Counted from the stretch's first letter, positions 6,348 to 14,582 are shown. The stretch is DNA of 19,984 bases from Solirubrobacterales bacterium 70-9 (GCA_001898095.1 MKSH01000007.1:1-19984), one strand, 5' to 3'. Notes: generated by a model from the letters alone, not told the origin. A program made the numbers and translations.

Positions 6348-8145
6348 GTCGCGGGCGCGCGAGACGCAGCGTCGACTCGGCCGCGCGAGCCGCGCGGCGC
6401 GGGCGCAGATCGGCGCCACGGTGGCGCTCGGGCTGGTGGCGACGGTGCTGATCGTCGCCCAGGCGACGCTGCTCGCCCACGTCGTCGTCGACGCCTTCCT
6501 CGGCGGCGCCTCGCTCGCCGATCTGGTGCCGCAGCTGGCGGCAGTCCTCGGCGTGTCGCTGGCCCGCGGGGCGGTCGACTTCGGCTTCGAGGCCTCAGGG
6601 CGGGCGGGGGCGGCGCGGGTGATGGCCGACCTGCGCTCGCGCCTCGTCCGCCACCTGCTGCTGGAGCGGCCGGGAGCGCTGTCGGGGGAGCGCTCGGGGG
6701 AGCTCGCGGCGGCCTCGGTGCACGGCGTCGACGCACTCGAGGCCTACTACGCGCGCTACCTGCCGCAGGCGGTGCTGGCGGCGCTTGCCCCGATCGCGAT
6801 CCTCGCCTGGACGATCCCACGCGACTGGGAGGCGGCCGCGATCCTCGCCGTCACCGCCCCCTTGGTGCCGATCTTCATGGTCCTGATCGGCCGTCTGGCG
6901 GAGGCGGCGACGCGGCGGCGCTACCGCCGGCTGGCCCGCCTCAGCTCGCGCTTCCTCGACCTCGTCGGCGGGTTGGAGACCCTGCGCGCGAACGGTCGCG
7001 CGGCGGCCCAGGCCGAGTCGATCGCGGCGGCGGGGGAGAGCTACCGCCGCGAGACGATGGCCACCCTCCGCATCGGCTTCCTCTCGGCGCTGGTGCTGGA
7101 GCTGCTGGCGATGATCGGCGTCGCCCTGGTCGCCGCCACCGTCGGCATCCAGCTCGCCGAAGGCAGTCTGGGACTGACCGCGGGCCTGACCGTCCTGATC
7201 CTCGCCCCCGAGGTGTACATGCCCCTCCGCCGCCTCGGCTCCGAGTTCCACGCCGCGAGCGACGCGATGGCGGCGGCCGAAGCGATCTTCGAGGTCCTCG
7301 ACCGGCCGGGGGCGGTGGCGGTGCCGGGTTCGGCGGACGCGGCGACCCGGCCAGGGGAGGCCGAGGATCCCGTCGGGTCGACCCCCGCCCGGCCCCGCCC
7401 GGCTCCCGACCCGGCCCTCGCGCCGATCGTGCTGAGCGGGGTCACCTTCACCCACGCGGGCCGGGAGAGCGTGCTCGACGGGGTCGACCTCGAGCTGCGG
7501 CCGAGGGAGACGGTGGCGCTGGTCGGGCCGAGCGGCGGCGGCAAGTCGACGCTCCTCTCGCTGCTCCTGCGGCTGGCCGATCCCGACGCCGGGACGATCT
7601 CCTGCGGCGGCGTCGACCTGCGCGAGGTCGACCCGGCGGCCTGGCACCGGCGCCTCGCCTGGGTCCCGCAACGCCCGACGATCTTCGCCGGCACCGTCGC
7701 CGAGAACATCGCCCTGGGACGGCCCGAGGCGAGCCGCGCCGAGATCGAGCGCGCCGCCCACGAGGCGATGCTGGCGCCGGTCCTCGAGCTGCTCCCCGAC
7801 GGCCTCGACACGAGGGTCGGCGAGGACGCGCGGCGGCTTTCGGCGGGCCAGGCCCAACGCGTGGGACTCGCCCGCGCCTTCCTCCTCGATGCCCCGTTGG
7901 TCCTGCTCGACGAGCCCACCGCCCACCTCGACGCCGCCACCGAGCGGGAGGTGGTGGCCGCGATCGACCGCCTCTGCGCCGAGCGCACCGCCCTGATCGT
8001 CGCCCACCGCGAGGCCGCGATCCGCGGCGCCGACCGCGTTCTCGTGCTCCGCCACGGCCGCATCGCCCCCGCCCCGATGTCGATGGGCCGAAAACCCGCC
8101 TATATGTCCGGTTTTCGGCCCATCGACGCGGAGGTGCGGGTGTGA
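6316..8145 (+). CDS. cydD: CydD-type ABC transporter subunit (thiol exporter for cytochrome bd assembly)
   Basis: The protein has 609 residues: an N-terminal six-helix transmembrane domain (about 30-320), a Pro/Ala-rich linker, and an ABC ATPase domain with Walker A GPSGGGKST (near residue 404), signature LSAGQ (near 508), Walker B LVLLDEPT and the H-loop LIVAHR. CydDC exports reduced thiols (cysteine or glutathione in E. coli) and is needed for mature bd oxidase. The start at ATG 6316 lies inside the end of cydB and has a GAGGGCGAGGG purine-rich leader; a further upstream in-frame start would add an unrelated Arg-rich stretch. The last 20 or so codons contain an 18-bp palindrome (8079-8127) encoding a tail (SMGRKPAYMSGFRPIDAE) not typical of the family. 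The stop overlaps cydC (GTGA). Confidence 0.95.
   Translation: MSSGRLDPEARSRARETQRRLGRASRAARAQIGATVALGLVATVLIVAQATLLAHVVVDAFLGGASLADLVPQLAAVLGVSLARGAVDFGFEASGRAGAARVMADLRSRLVRHLLLERPGALSGERSGELAAASVHGVDALEAYYARYLPQAVLAALAPIAILAWTIPRDWEAAAILAVTAPLVPIFMVLIGRLAEAATRRRYRRLARLSSRFLDLVGGLETLRANGRAAAQAESIAAAGESYRRETMATLRIGFLSALVLELLAMIGVALVAATVGIQLAEGSLGLTAGLTVLILAPEVYMPLRRLGSEFHAASDAMAAAEAIFEVLDRPGAVAVPGSADAATRPGEAEDPVGSTPARPRPAPDPALAPIVLSGVTFTHAGRESVLDGVDLELRPRETVALVGPSGGGKSTLLSLLLRLADPDAGTISCGGVDLREVDPAAWHRRLAWVPQRPTIFAGTVAENIALGRPEASRAEIERAAHEAMLAPVLELLPDGLDTRVGEDARRLSAGQAQRVGLARAFLLDAPLVLLDEPTAHLDAATEREVVAAIDRLCAERTALIVAHREAAIRGADRVLVLRHGRIAPAPMSMGRKPAYMSGFRPIDAEVRV
8079..8127. repeat. 18-bp perfect inverted repeat inside the 3' end of cydD
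   Basis: Arms 8079-8096 and 8110-8127 are exact reverse complements, with a 13-nt loop (CGCCTATATGTCC). The element lies in frame within the last codons of cydD, 14 bp before the cydC start, leaving cydC's GGAGGT ribosome binding site free. It is AT-richer than flanking coding DNA. As RNA it would form a stable hairpin between cydD and cydC and could tune processing or the expression ratio of the two subunits. That effect is inference; the palindrome is seen directly. Confidence 0.92.
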
Positions 8146-9884
8146 GCGCGCTGCGGGGGGTTCTGGCGGCGGCGCCGGTGCCGCGGCGGCGGCTGGCGCT
8201 CAGCGTGGCGCTCGGGGCCGGGGCAGTCCTTGCCGCCGTCGGGCTGCTGACGACCTCCGGCTACCTGATCAGCCGCGCCGCGCAGCGGCCGGAGATCCTC
8301 GCGCTCGGGGTGGCAATCGTCGGGGTCCGCTTCTTCGGCATCGCGCGGGCGCTGCTCCGCTACGCGGAGCGGCTGGTCTCCCATGACCTCGCCTTCCGCA
8401 GCCTCACCGACCTGCGCTCCCACCTCTTCCACCGCCTGATCCCGCTGGTCCCGGCCGGGCTGCCCGGCCTCGGCCGCGGTGAGTTGCTCGGGCGCTTCGT
8501 CGGCGACGTCGACTCGCTCCAGGACCTCTACCTGCGCGGGCTGGCCCCGCCGTTGGTGGCGGTCCTCGCCGGGCTCGGCGCGGTCGTCGTCGCCTTCCTG
8601 ATCCTGCCCGTCGCCGCCCTGGTCCTGGCGCTCGGCCTGTTGGCGGCCGGCGTCCTCGTCCCGTTGGTCACCCGTCGCGCGAGCCGCAGCGCGGGCCGCC
8701 GCCAGGCCGCCGCCCGGGCCGTCCTCGGCACCGAGATCGTCGAGATCGCCACCGGCTCGGCGGAGATCGCGGTCGCCGGGCGGGCGGAGGACTGGACCCG
8801 GCGCGCCGAGCGCTCCGGCGCCCAGCTCGCCTCGCTGCAGCGCCGCGACGCGCTCTCCGGCGGCCTCGCCGCCGGGCTCCTGACCGCGGTCGCGGGCGCC
8901 ACCGTGGTCGCGATCCTCGCCGTCGCCATCCCTGCGGTCGGCTCGGGCGCCCTGCCCGGGGTGATGCTCGCGGCCCTCGCCCTGCTGGCGATGGCGTCCT
9001 TCGAGGCCGTCGCCCCACTCGGCGCCGCCGCGGCGAGGATCGAAAACTGCGCCGCCGCCGCGGGGCGGATCGAGGCGGTGCTCGACCGCGAGCCCCCGGT
9101 CAGCGAGCCCGAGCACCCTCGTCACGTGGAGCTTTCCTCTCGCTATGCGAGAGCAAGTCTCCACGCGCCCGAGCTGGCGCCCGCGCTCGGCTTCGACGCG
9201 GTCCGCTTCCGCTACGAAGACGACGCGCCCTGGGTGCTCGACGGGGCCGACCTCGAGCTGCGGCCCGGCCGCGCGGTCGCGCTCCTCGGCCCGAGCGGGG
9301 CGGGGAAGAGCACGCTGGCGGAGCTGGCGGTGCGCTTCCGCGACCCGCAGGGCGGCCGGATCGAGCTCGGCGGCGTGCCGCTCCCCGAGCTCGCCGGGGA
9401 CGACATCCGTACCGCGGTCCGCCTCGCTCCCCAGGACGCCTACCTCTTCACCACGACCCTGCGCGACAACGTCGCCCTCGGTCGGGCCGACGCCGGCGAC
9501 GGGGAGATCTGCGCGGCGCTGGCGGCGGTCGGCCTCGGTCCCTGGCTCGACTCCCTCCCCGAGGGCCTCGACACCGAGGTCGGCGAGGCGGGCGCCAAGG
9601 TCTCCGGCGGCCAGCGTCAGCGGATCGCCGCCGCACGCCTCTTCCTCGCCGAGGCCCGCTTCCTCGTCTTCGACGAGCCGACCGCCCACCTCGACCCCGA
9701 GGGCGCCGCCGACCTGCAGCGCCGGATCGCGGCGATGGCGCGCCCCGCAGGCCCCGGCGTCCTCGTGATCACCCACGAGCGCGCCGCCCTCGACGCCTTC
9801 GACGAGGTCCACGAGCTGCGCGCCGGGAAGATCGTCGCCGCCGACCTGAGCGGCGGCTCGGTCGACATCGCGGTCGAGGCATGA
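8142..9884 (+). CDS. cydC: CydC-type ABC transporter subunit (partner of CydD)
   Basis: The protein has 580 residues and starts with GTG at 8142, overlapping the cydD stop, with a GGAGGT ribosome binding site 6 nt upstream. The transmembrane domain has family hallmarks near the N-terminus (LLTTSGYLISRAAQRPEIL, then VGVRFFGIARALLRYAERL). The ATPase domain has Walker A GPSGAGKST (near residue 383), signature VSGGQRQRIA (near 487), Walker B FLVFDEPTAHLD and H-loop VITHER. It forms the CydDC heterodimer. The linker between the two domains (about residues 328-342) is encoded by an imperfect palindrome. The stop overlaps the following flavoprotein gene (ATGA). Confidence 0.95.
   Translation: MSALRGVLAAAPVPRRRLALSVALGAGAVLAAVGLLTTSGYLISRAAQRPEILALGVAIVGVRFFGIARALLRYAERLVSHDLAFRSLTDLRSHLFHRLIPLVPAGLPGLGRGELLGRFVGDVDSLQDLYLRGLAPPLVAVLAGLGAVVVAFLILPVAALVLALGLLAAGVLVPLVTRRASRSAGRRQAAARAVLGTEIVEIATGSAEIAVAGRAEDWTRRAERSGAQLASLQRRDALSGGLAAGLLTAVAGATVVAILAVAIPAVGSGALPGVMLAALALLAMASFEAVAPLGAAAARIENCAAAAGRIEAVLDREPPVSEPEHPRHVELSSRYARASLHAPELAPALGFDAVRFRYEDDAPWVLDGADLELRPGRAVALLGPSGAGKSTLAELAVRFRDPQGGRIELGGVPLPELAGDDIRTAVRLAPQDAYLFTTTLRDNVALGRADAGDGEICAALAAVGLGPWLDSLPEGLDTEVGEAGAKVSGGQRQRIAAARLFLAEARFLVFDEPTAHLDPEGAADLQRRIAAMARPAGPGVLVITHERAALDAFDEVHELRAGKIVAADLSGGSVDIAVEA
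9125..9165. repeat. Imperfect 19-bp inverted repeat inside the cydC domain linker
   Basis: Arms 9125-9143 and 9147-9165 match as reverse complements at 16 of 19 positions around a TAT centre. It encodes the linker stretch HVELSSRYARASLHAPE between the transmembrane and ATPase domains, a region that varies in length in ABC exporters. With the palindrome at the end of cydD it is the second in-frame palindrome in this operon. Confidence 0.75.
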
Positions 9885-10987
9885 AGCGCTCGGTCCTGAT
9901 CGCCGGCGGCGGCGTCGCCGCGCTGGAGGCGGCGCTCGCCCTCCGTCACCTGACCGGCGACCGGGTCGAGACGACGATCTGCTCGCCGCGCCGGGACTTC
10001 GTCTACCGCCCCTACGCGGTCGGGGTGCCGTTCGGCGCCGCTCGCGTCGCCAGCTTCGACCTCGCCGCCTTGGCCGCGCGCGCCGGCGCCCGTTACCGCC
10101 CCGACAGCATCGCCTCGGTCGACCGCGACGCCCGCCTCGCGGTTACCCACGACGGCGAGGGGATCGCCTACGACGACCTGATCGTCTGCCCCGGCGCGAA
10201 GCTCCTCTGGCCCGTCCCCGGCGCGATCACCTTCTGGGGCATCGCCGACGAGCGCGACGTCGCCAAGGTGATGGCGAGCGTCCGCGGCGGCGCCTCCCAC
10301 CGGGTCGCCTTCACGATGCCGACGGTGAAGGGTTGGGCGTTGCCGATCTACGAGCTGGCGCTGCTCGCCCGGGCCGAGCTCGACCGCGCCGGCGCCGCCG
10401 CCGAGCTGACCGTCGTCACCCCCGAGGACGCGCCGCTCCAGGTCTTCGGCCGCGCCGCCTCCGAGGGGGTGGCCGAGTTGCTCGCCGAGCGCCGCATCGA
10501 GGTCATCGCCGGCACCCATCCGGTCCGCTTCATCGACGGTGCCCTGGAGACCGTCCCCGCCGGCCGCCACGAGTTCGACGCCGTCGTCAGCCTGCCGAAG
10601 CTCGAGGGCCGGCGGATCCGCGGCGTCGCCCACGACCTCGAAGGCTTCGTCCGCGTCGACGGCCACTGCCGCGTTCTTGGCTGCGAGCACCTCTACGCTG
10701 CCGGCGACGTCACCAGCTTCCCGGTCAAGCAGGGCGGCCTCGCCACCCAGCAGGCCGACCTCGTCGCCGAGTCGATCGCCGCCGAGCTCGCCGGCGCCCC
10801 CGCCCCGCGTGAGTTCGACCCGGTCCTCCGCGGCGTCCTCTGGACCGGCGACGGCCCCCGCTACCTCGAGGCCCGGCCGGCCGGCGGCCATGGGGAATCG
10901 TCGACCTTCGCCACCGCGGCGCCCTGGGGCACCGACGAGGGCAAGATCGTCGGCCGCCACCTGACCGCGTTCCTCGCGGAGGCGTAG
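9881..10987 (+). CDS. FAD-dependent pyridine-nucleotide-disulfide-type oxidoreductase (NDH-2/SQR-like)
   Basis: The protein has 368 residues. The N-terminal dinucleotide-binding motif is VLIAGGGVAALEAALALRHL (5-24); the second FAD motif is LYAAGDVTSFPVKQGG (271-286). The overall layout is that of type II NADH dehydrogenases and sulfide:quinone oxidoreductases, which reduce membrane quinones. The cysteine pair expected of a sulfide:quinone oxidoreductase is not evident: cysteines are at 34, 103, 263 and 268 only. No C-terminal membrane helix is obvious. The ATG overlaps the cydC stop, so this is the fifth gene of the cyd operon. A quinone-reducing role feeding the bd oxidase is a reasonable inference; the electron donor cannot be told from sequence. 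Confidence 0.85.
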   Translation: MKRSVLIAGGGVAALEAALALRHLTGDRVETTICSPRRDFVYRPYAVGVPFGAARVASFDLAALAARAGARYRPDSIASVDRDARLAVTHDGEGIAYDDLIVCPGAKLLWPVPGAITFWGIADERDVAKVMASVRGGASHRVAFTMPTVKGWALPIYELALLARAELDRAGAAAELTVVTPEDAPLQVFGRAASEGVAELLAERRIEVIAGTHPVRFIDGALETVPAGRHEFDAVVSLPKLEGRRIRGVAHDLEGFVRVDGHCRVLGCEHLYAAGDVTSFPVKQGGLATQQADLVAESIAAELAGAPAPREFDPVLRGVLWTGDGPRYLEARPAGGHGESSTFATAAPWGTDEGKIVGRHLTAFLAEA

Positions 10988-11142
10988 TGGTCGGGGGACG
11001 GGGGCCGGTGCGGCGGGGGACGGCGTGGTTCGCGGCCCCGTGGCCCAGGACGCGAGGCTTCCGGGGGGAAGTGCGCAGGGTCCGTGCGCTTGCGGGGGGG
11101 AGACGTCAGGCTTCCGTGATGGGCGGCGGGGCCCCCGGCGCT

Positions 11143-11188
11143 CGACCGTGCACTTGGCCACACCCTGGTGTGCCTAAGTGCACGGTCG
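11143..11188. terminator. Long hairpin between convergent genes, possible third member of the ACANCCTG-loop family
   Basis: Arms 11143-11164 and 11167-11188 match as reverse complements at 20 of 22 positions. Folded with the same geometry as the hairpins at 1910-1971 and 2376-2437, it has a 17-bp stem (one C-C mismatch, one G-T) and the 12-nt loop ACACCCTGGTGT, sharing 7 of 12 loop positions and the preceding GGCC with the copy at 2376-2437. It separates the cyd operon end from the convergent stress protein gene, whose stop (TAG, 11174-11176) lies in the right arm. A bidirectional terminator role is likely by position; there is no U-tract. Confidence 0.7.
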
Positions 11189-12070
11189 GCCGGGGCGGTG
11201 GTGGTGCGGCCGGGGAATGACCAGGACGGGGCAGGGAGCGGAGTGGATCAGGGACGAGGAGACGGAGCCGAGGAGGGTGCGGGCGATCGGGCCGTAGCTG
11301 CGGGAGCCGACGACGAGGAGGTCCTCGGGGTCGCTCCACTCGGCCAGCTCGCGGGCCGGATCGCCGTGGAGGGCGTGGCCGTGGACGGCGACCTCGTCGC
11401 CGAGCCGCTTGACGCCCTTGGTGACGACCTCGCCCGCGTCGGGCAGGCTGGGCGGGACGGTGCCGGCGAAGGCGCCGGGCGCCGCCGTCGCCGGGGTCGA
11501 GACGGTGAGCAGGTGCAGCTCGCGACCGTCGCGGATCGCCAGCGACTCGGCACGGCCCAGCGCGACGGCCGCTTCCTCACCCCCGTCATAGCCGGCCAAG
11601 ATGCGGGCGAAGCCGTCGTGGGGGTGCGAGGCATAGCCGCGCGGGGCGACGACGACGGCGACCGAGGCGCCGTGCAGGAGGGCCTCGGCGACGCTGCCGA
11701 GCACCACCCGGCCGAGCGCCCCACGGTGCGGCGAGCCGACCACGACGAGGTCGAGCTCCTCGGTTTCGGCGAGGTCGTTCAGCACTTCGGCGGGCGAGCC
11801 GCCGAGGTAGGTGCGATGGGCGACCTCGAGCCCTGCAAGCGCGTCCTCGGCCTCGCGGAAGAACCCCTTCCAGGCGGGCGCCTCCTCATAGCCGAGTAAC
11901 CGGTAGGCGACCGGCAGCGGCCCGGCGGGGAGGACGTTGACGAGCAGGACGCTCGCGTCGCCGCGGGCGCAGAGCACCTTCGCCAGTGCCACCGCGTCCT
12001 TCGCCCCGTCGCTGCCGTCGTAGCCCACCAACACGCGTCGCGGCGCCCAGCCCGTGTCCTCGTCGCCCAT
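11174..12070 (-). CDS. Tandem-domain universal stress protein
   Basis: The protein has 298 residues with two Usp domains. Domain 1 begins RRVLVGYDGSDGAKDAVALA and ends with the nucleotide loop VVVGSPHRGALGRVVLGS. Domain 2 begins ARILAGYDGGEEAAVALGRA and ends VVGSRSYGPIARTLLGS followed by APCPVLVIP. Both domains keep the G-x2-G-x9-G-(S/T)-like ATP-binding pattern. The start at ATG 12070 is chosen because AGAGGAGG lies 7 nt upstream; the longer frame to 12148 adds unrelated Arg-rich sequence. The gene is convergent with the cyd operon, and its last codons lie in the hairpin at 11143-11188. It is a second stress protein flanking the respiratory operon. Confidence 0.92.
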   Translation of the reverse strand: MGDEDTGWAPRRVLVGYDGSDGAKDAVALAKVLCARGDASVLLVNVLPAGPLPVAYRLLGYEEAPAWKGFFREAEDALAGLEVAHRTYLGGSPAEVLNDLAETEELDLVVVGSPHRGALGRVVLGSVAEALLHGASVAVVVAPRGYASHPHDGFARILAGYDGGEEAAVALGRAESLAIRDGRELHLLTVSTPATAAPGAFAGTVPPSLPDAGEVVTKGVKRLGDEVAVHGHALHGDPARELAEWSDPEDLLVVGSRSYGPIARTLLGSVSSSLIHSAPCPVLVIPRPHHHRPGRPCT

Positions 12071-12178
12071 CGTCTGCCTCCTCTCGGATCGCTTGTCGCG
12101 CCCAGCATCGCCGGCCCGGGCCCGCCCTCCATCCGTGCAAAGCCACACGGCGGGAAGGGCGCGGGACCGGTCGGAGAC

Positions 12179-14308
12179 CTACCCCCGCGCCGTCCCAACC
12201 TCCTCGTGCCCGAAGCGGACGTCCGGCAGGAAGCGGTCAAGCCAAGGCGGCAGCCACCAGGCGGCGCGGCCGCTCAGCCGCAGGAACACGGGCAGCAGCA
12301 GGAGGCGGACCAGGAAGGCGTCGAGGAGGACGGCGATGCCGAGGATCATCCCCATCTCCTTCGGCGGCAAGGGGCCGGAGAGGGCGAAGGTGAAGAACAC
12401 CGCGACCATCACCGCGCCGGCGGCCAGGATCACGCGGCCGGAGTGGGCGAGCCCGCCGACCATCGCCTCCTTCGGATCGCCCGACGCCTCCCAGTGCTCG
12501 CGCGCGGAGGAGAGCAGGAAGACCGTGTAGTCCATCGCGATCGCGAAGATCATCGCGAAGAAGAAGACCGGTCCCCAGGCGTCGAGGAAGCCCTGCGGTT
12601 CGAAGCCCAGCAGTCCCGACAAGTGGCCGTCCTGGAAGATCAGCTTGGCGACGCCGAACGCGGCGCCGGTCGACAGCAGGTTGGCGAGCACGCCGATCGC
12701 CGCCACCAAGGGAGCCTGGAAGGCGATCAGCAGGAGCAGGAAGCCGAGGCCGAGGACGACGCCGATCACCAGCGGCGTCTTCGTCGCCAAGGCGGCTTCG
12801 AGGTCGTGGTTTTCGGCCGAGGGCCCGCCGACCAGGGCACCGGGCGGCAGATCGGCCCGCAGGCGGTCGATCGTCGCGCCCCCGGTTTCGGTGGAGGGGC
12901 CGGTGGTCGGCACGGCCGCGATCAGGACGAGGCCTTCGCGCCCGGGAAGCGGTCTGCCCACGGCGGCGATGCCCGCGTCGGCACGCAGGGCGGCGACGGT
13001 CGCGGCCGCTTCGCCTCGCGGCACGATCACCTGGAGCGTGCCCGGCGCGCCGGGACCGAAGCCGGCGCTCACCTGTCGGTAGCCGACCCGGGAGGGATCG
13101 TTCTTCGGCACGACCTTGATCGAGGGCATGCCCGTCTTCAGGCTCAGCACCGGCAGCGCCAGCGCGATCAGCACCACCAGCGCGACGCCGCCGAAGGCGA
13201 TCGGATGGCGCCAGAGGAGTTCGCCCCAGCGCGCGAAGCGGGGCGAGCGGTGCTCCCCCGCGTGGGCCCAAGGGAGCGCCAGCTTGTCGATCCGCGGGCC
13301 GAGCTTCGACAGCACCGCAGGCAGCAGGGTGAGCGTCGCCGCGAGGACGAAGATCACCGAGATCATGATCCCGAGCGCCATCGAGCGGAAGGCCGGGCTC
13401 GGCACCAGCATCACCGCCGAGAGCGAGATCAGCACGGTGATGCCGGAGAAGAGGACGGCCTTGCCCGCCGTGTCCATCGTCTCGCCGACGGCGTGGGGCA
13501 CGTCCTCGCCCTGCCCGAAGAGGGCGCCGCGAAAGCGCATGACCACGAAGAGGGCGTAGTCGATGCCGAGCGCGAGGGCGAACATCAGGGCGAAGTTCAT
13601 CGCCCAGATCGAGATCGGCGAGATCAGCGAGCCGAGGTAGAGGACCCCGGCGGAGGCGACCAGGCCGACGATCGTCAGCTGCAGCGGCAGTCCGGCGGCG
13701 ACCAGAGAGCCGAACGCGAGCACCAGGATCGCCAGCGTCACCGGCCAGGAGAAGAGCTCCGACTGCATCATCGCTTCGCGGTTGGCTTCGTTGAAGTCCG
13801 ACCACATGCCGGCGGCGCCGGTGAGGTTGGCCTCGACGCCGGGGGCGGCGACGGCGGCGACTTCGCCCTTCAGGTCGTTCGCCGCGGCGACCATCTCGTT
13901 GGGACTCGCGCCGGCGGTGCCGAGGACGATCGCGGTGTGGGCATCGGCGGAGATCTGGCCGCTCGCGGCCGGTGGGATCACGCGGCCGACCTTCGGGTTC
14001 GCGGCAAGCACGGCGCCGACGCGGGCGACGGTGCGGCGGAAGGCGGGATCGGTGGCGGTGAGCCGGGGGGAATGCACGGCGATCTGGATCGCGTAGGAGC
14101 CCGCGCCGGCGAAGGCCCGGTCCGCGGCTTCGCGGACCTTCACCGACTCGGAGCCGTTGGCCTGCCAACCCGCACCGGAGAGCGCCGTCTCGACCCGCGG
14201 GGCGAAGACGCCGAGGGCCACGGCGACCACGGCCCAGGTGACGAAGACGGCGCGTCGGTGGAGGGCGGCGAAGCGGCCGAGGCGACCGACCGGGCCGAGC
14301 GCCCTCAT
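12179..14308 (-). CDS. MMPL-family RND transporter
   Basis: The protein has 709 residues. It has the MMPL plan of two repeats: TM1 (about 18-37), a large extracytoplasmic loop, a helix bundle with GIDYALFVVMRFRGA, a second helix and loop (TM7 near 370-390), and a second bundle with AMDYTVFLLSSAREHWEA. The aspartates of the two (G/M)-x-DY motifs are the usual proton-relay residues. These proton-driven pumps export lipids, fatty acids or drugs; the substrate is unknown here. ATG 14308 overlaps the stop of the preceding DUF2892 gene (ATGA); the alternative GTG at 14317 is less likely. Its operon is divergent from an ArsR repressor, the likely regulator. Confidence 0.93.
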   Translation of the reverse strand: MRALGPVGRLGRFAALHRRAVFVTWAVVAVALGVFAPRVETALSGAGWQANGSESVKVREAADRAFAGAGSYAIQIAVHSPRLTATDPAFRRTVARVGAVLAANPKVGRVIPPAASGQISADAHTAIVLGTAGASPNEMVAAANDLKGEVAAVAAPGVEANLTGAAGMWSDFNEANREAMMQSELFSWPVTLAILVLAFGSLVAAGLPLQLTIVGLVASAGVLYLGSLISPISIWAMNFALMFALALGIDYALFVVMRFRGALFGQGEDVPHAVGETMDTAGKAVLFSGITVLISLSAVMLVPSPAFRSMALGIMISVIFVLAATLTLLPAVLSKLGPRIDKLALPWAHAGEHRSPRFARWGELLWRHPIAFGGVALVVLIALALPVLSLKTGMPSIKVVPKNDPSRVGYRQVSAGFGPGAPGTLQVIVPRGEAAATVAALRADAGIAAVGRPLPGREGLVLIAAVPTTGPSTETGGATIDRLRADLPPGALVGGPSAENHDLEAALATKTPLVIGVVLGLGFLLLLIAFQAPLVAAIGVLANLLSTGAAFGVAKLIFQDGHLSGLLGFEPQGFLDAWGPVFFFAMIFAIAMDYTVFLLSSAREHWEASGDPKEAMVGGLAHSGRVILAAGAVMVAVFFTFALSGPLPPKEMGMILGIAVLLDAFLVRLLLLPVFLRLSGRAAWWLPPWLDRFLPDVRFGHEEVGTARG

Positions 14309-14556
14309 CGGGGGCACCCCCGCTGGAAGCCGAGGTAACGCTGCAGGAGCCAGGAGCTCGGGCAGTTGCCGAAGGTGACGAAGGCCAGCTGGTTGGCGCC
14401 GACGAACGCCGTCAGGAGCAGGAACCAGGGGCTCACGACGGCCGCCAGCAGAGCGCTGAGAACGGTCATCGTGCCCGCCAGCAGGAAGAGCACGCGCTCG
14501 AGCGGCCAGCTCCGTCGGGACGCCCTGACACCTTTTGACACTTCGACCCTCTCCAT
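14305..14556 (-). CDS. Small DUF2892 (YgaP-type transmembrane) protein
   Basis: The protein has 83 residues with two hydrophobic helices (about 20-55) containing ERVLFLLAGTMTVLSALLAA and the block SPWFLLLTAFVGANQLAF, then GNCPSSWLLQRYLGF. This matches the YgaP-like transmembrane domain (DUF2892), in other proteins fused to a rhodanese domain, which is absent here. ATG 14556 is preferred: AAAGGA lies 7 nt upstream. A longer TTG start at 14583 would run into the operator. It is the first gene of the operon with the MMPL transporter. DUF2892 proteins often sit with ArsR regulators and sulfur-handling genes, so a thiol or sulfide link is possible but unproven. Confidence 0.85.
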   Translation of the reverse strand: MERVEVSKGVRASRRSWPLERVLFLLAGTMTVLSALLAAVVSPWFLLLTAFVGANQLAFVTFGNCPSSWLLQRYLGFQRGCPR

Positions 14557-14582
14557 CTCGCTATCCTTTCGATAAAGGACCA

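Noticed and set aside
8100..9812. A 570-codon minus-strand open frame opposite cydC
   Set aside because: It has low-complexity Gly/Asp/Glu/Arg composition and no motif, and the opposite strand carries all ABC transporter signatures.
9881..10987. A bona fide sulfide:quinone oxidoreductase
   Set aside because: The fold fits, but the cysteines present (34, 103, 263, 268) do not match the expected redox-active pair, so only the broader NDH-2/SQR-like call is supported.
12206..14338. A 710-codon open frame on the plus strand opposite the MMPL transporter gene
   Set aside because: It is the exact antisense of a clear MMPL gene, rich in Arg, Asp, Gly and Gln with no hydrophobic or domain pattern, as expected from high-GC third-position bias.
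14535..14540. TTGACA as the -35 element of the ArsR gene
   Set aside because: It lies inside the divergent coding start, and no convincing -10 sits 16-18 bp downstream.
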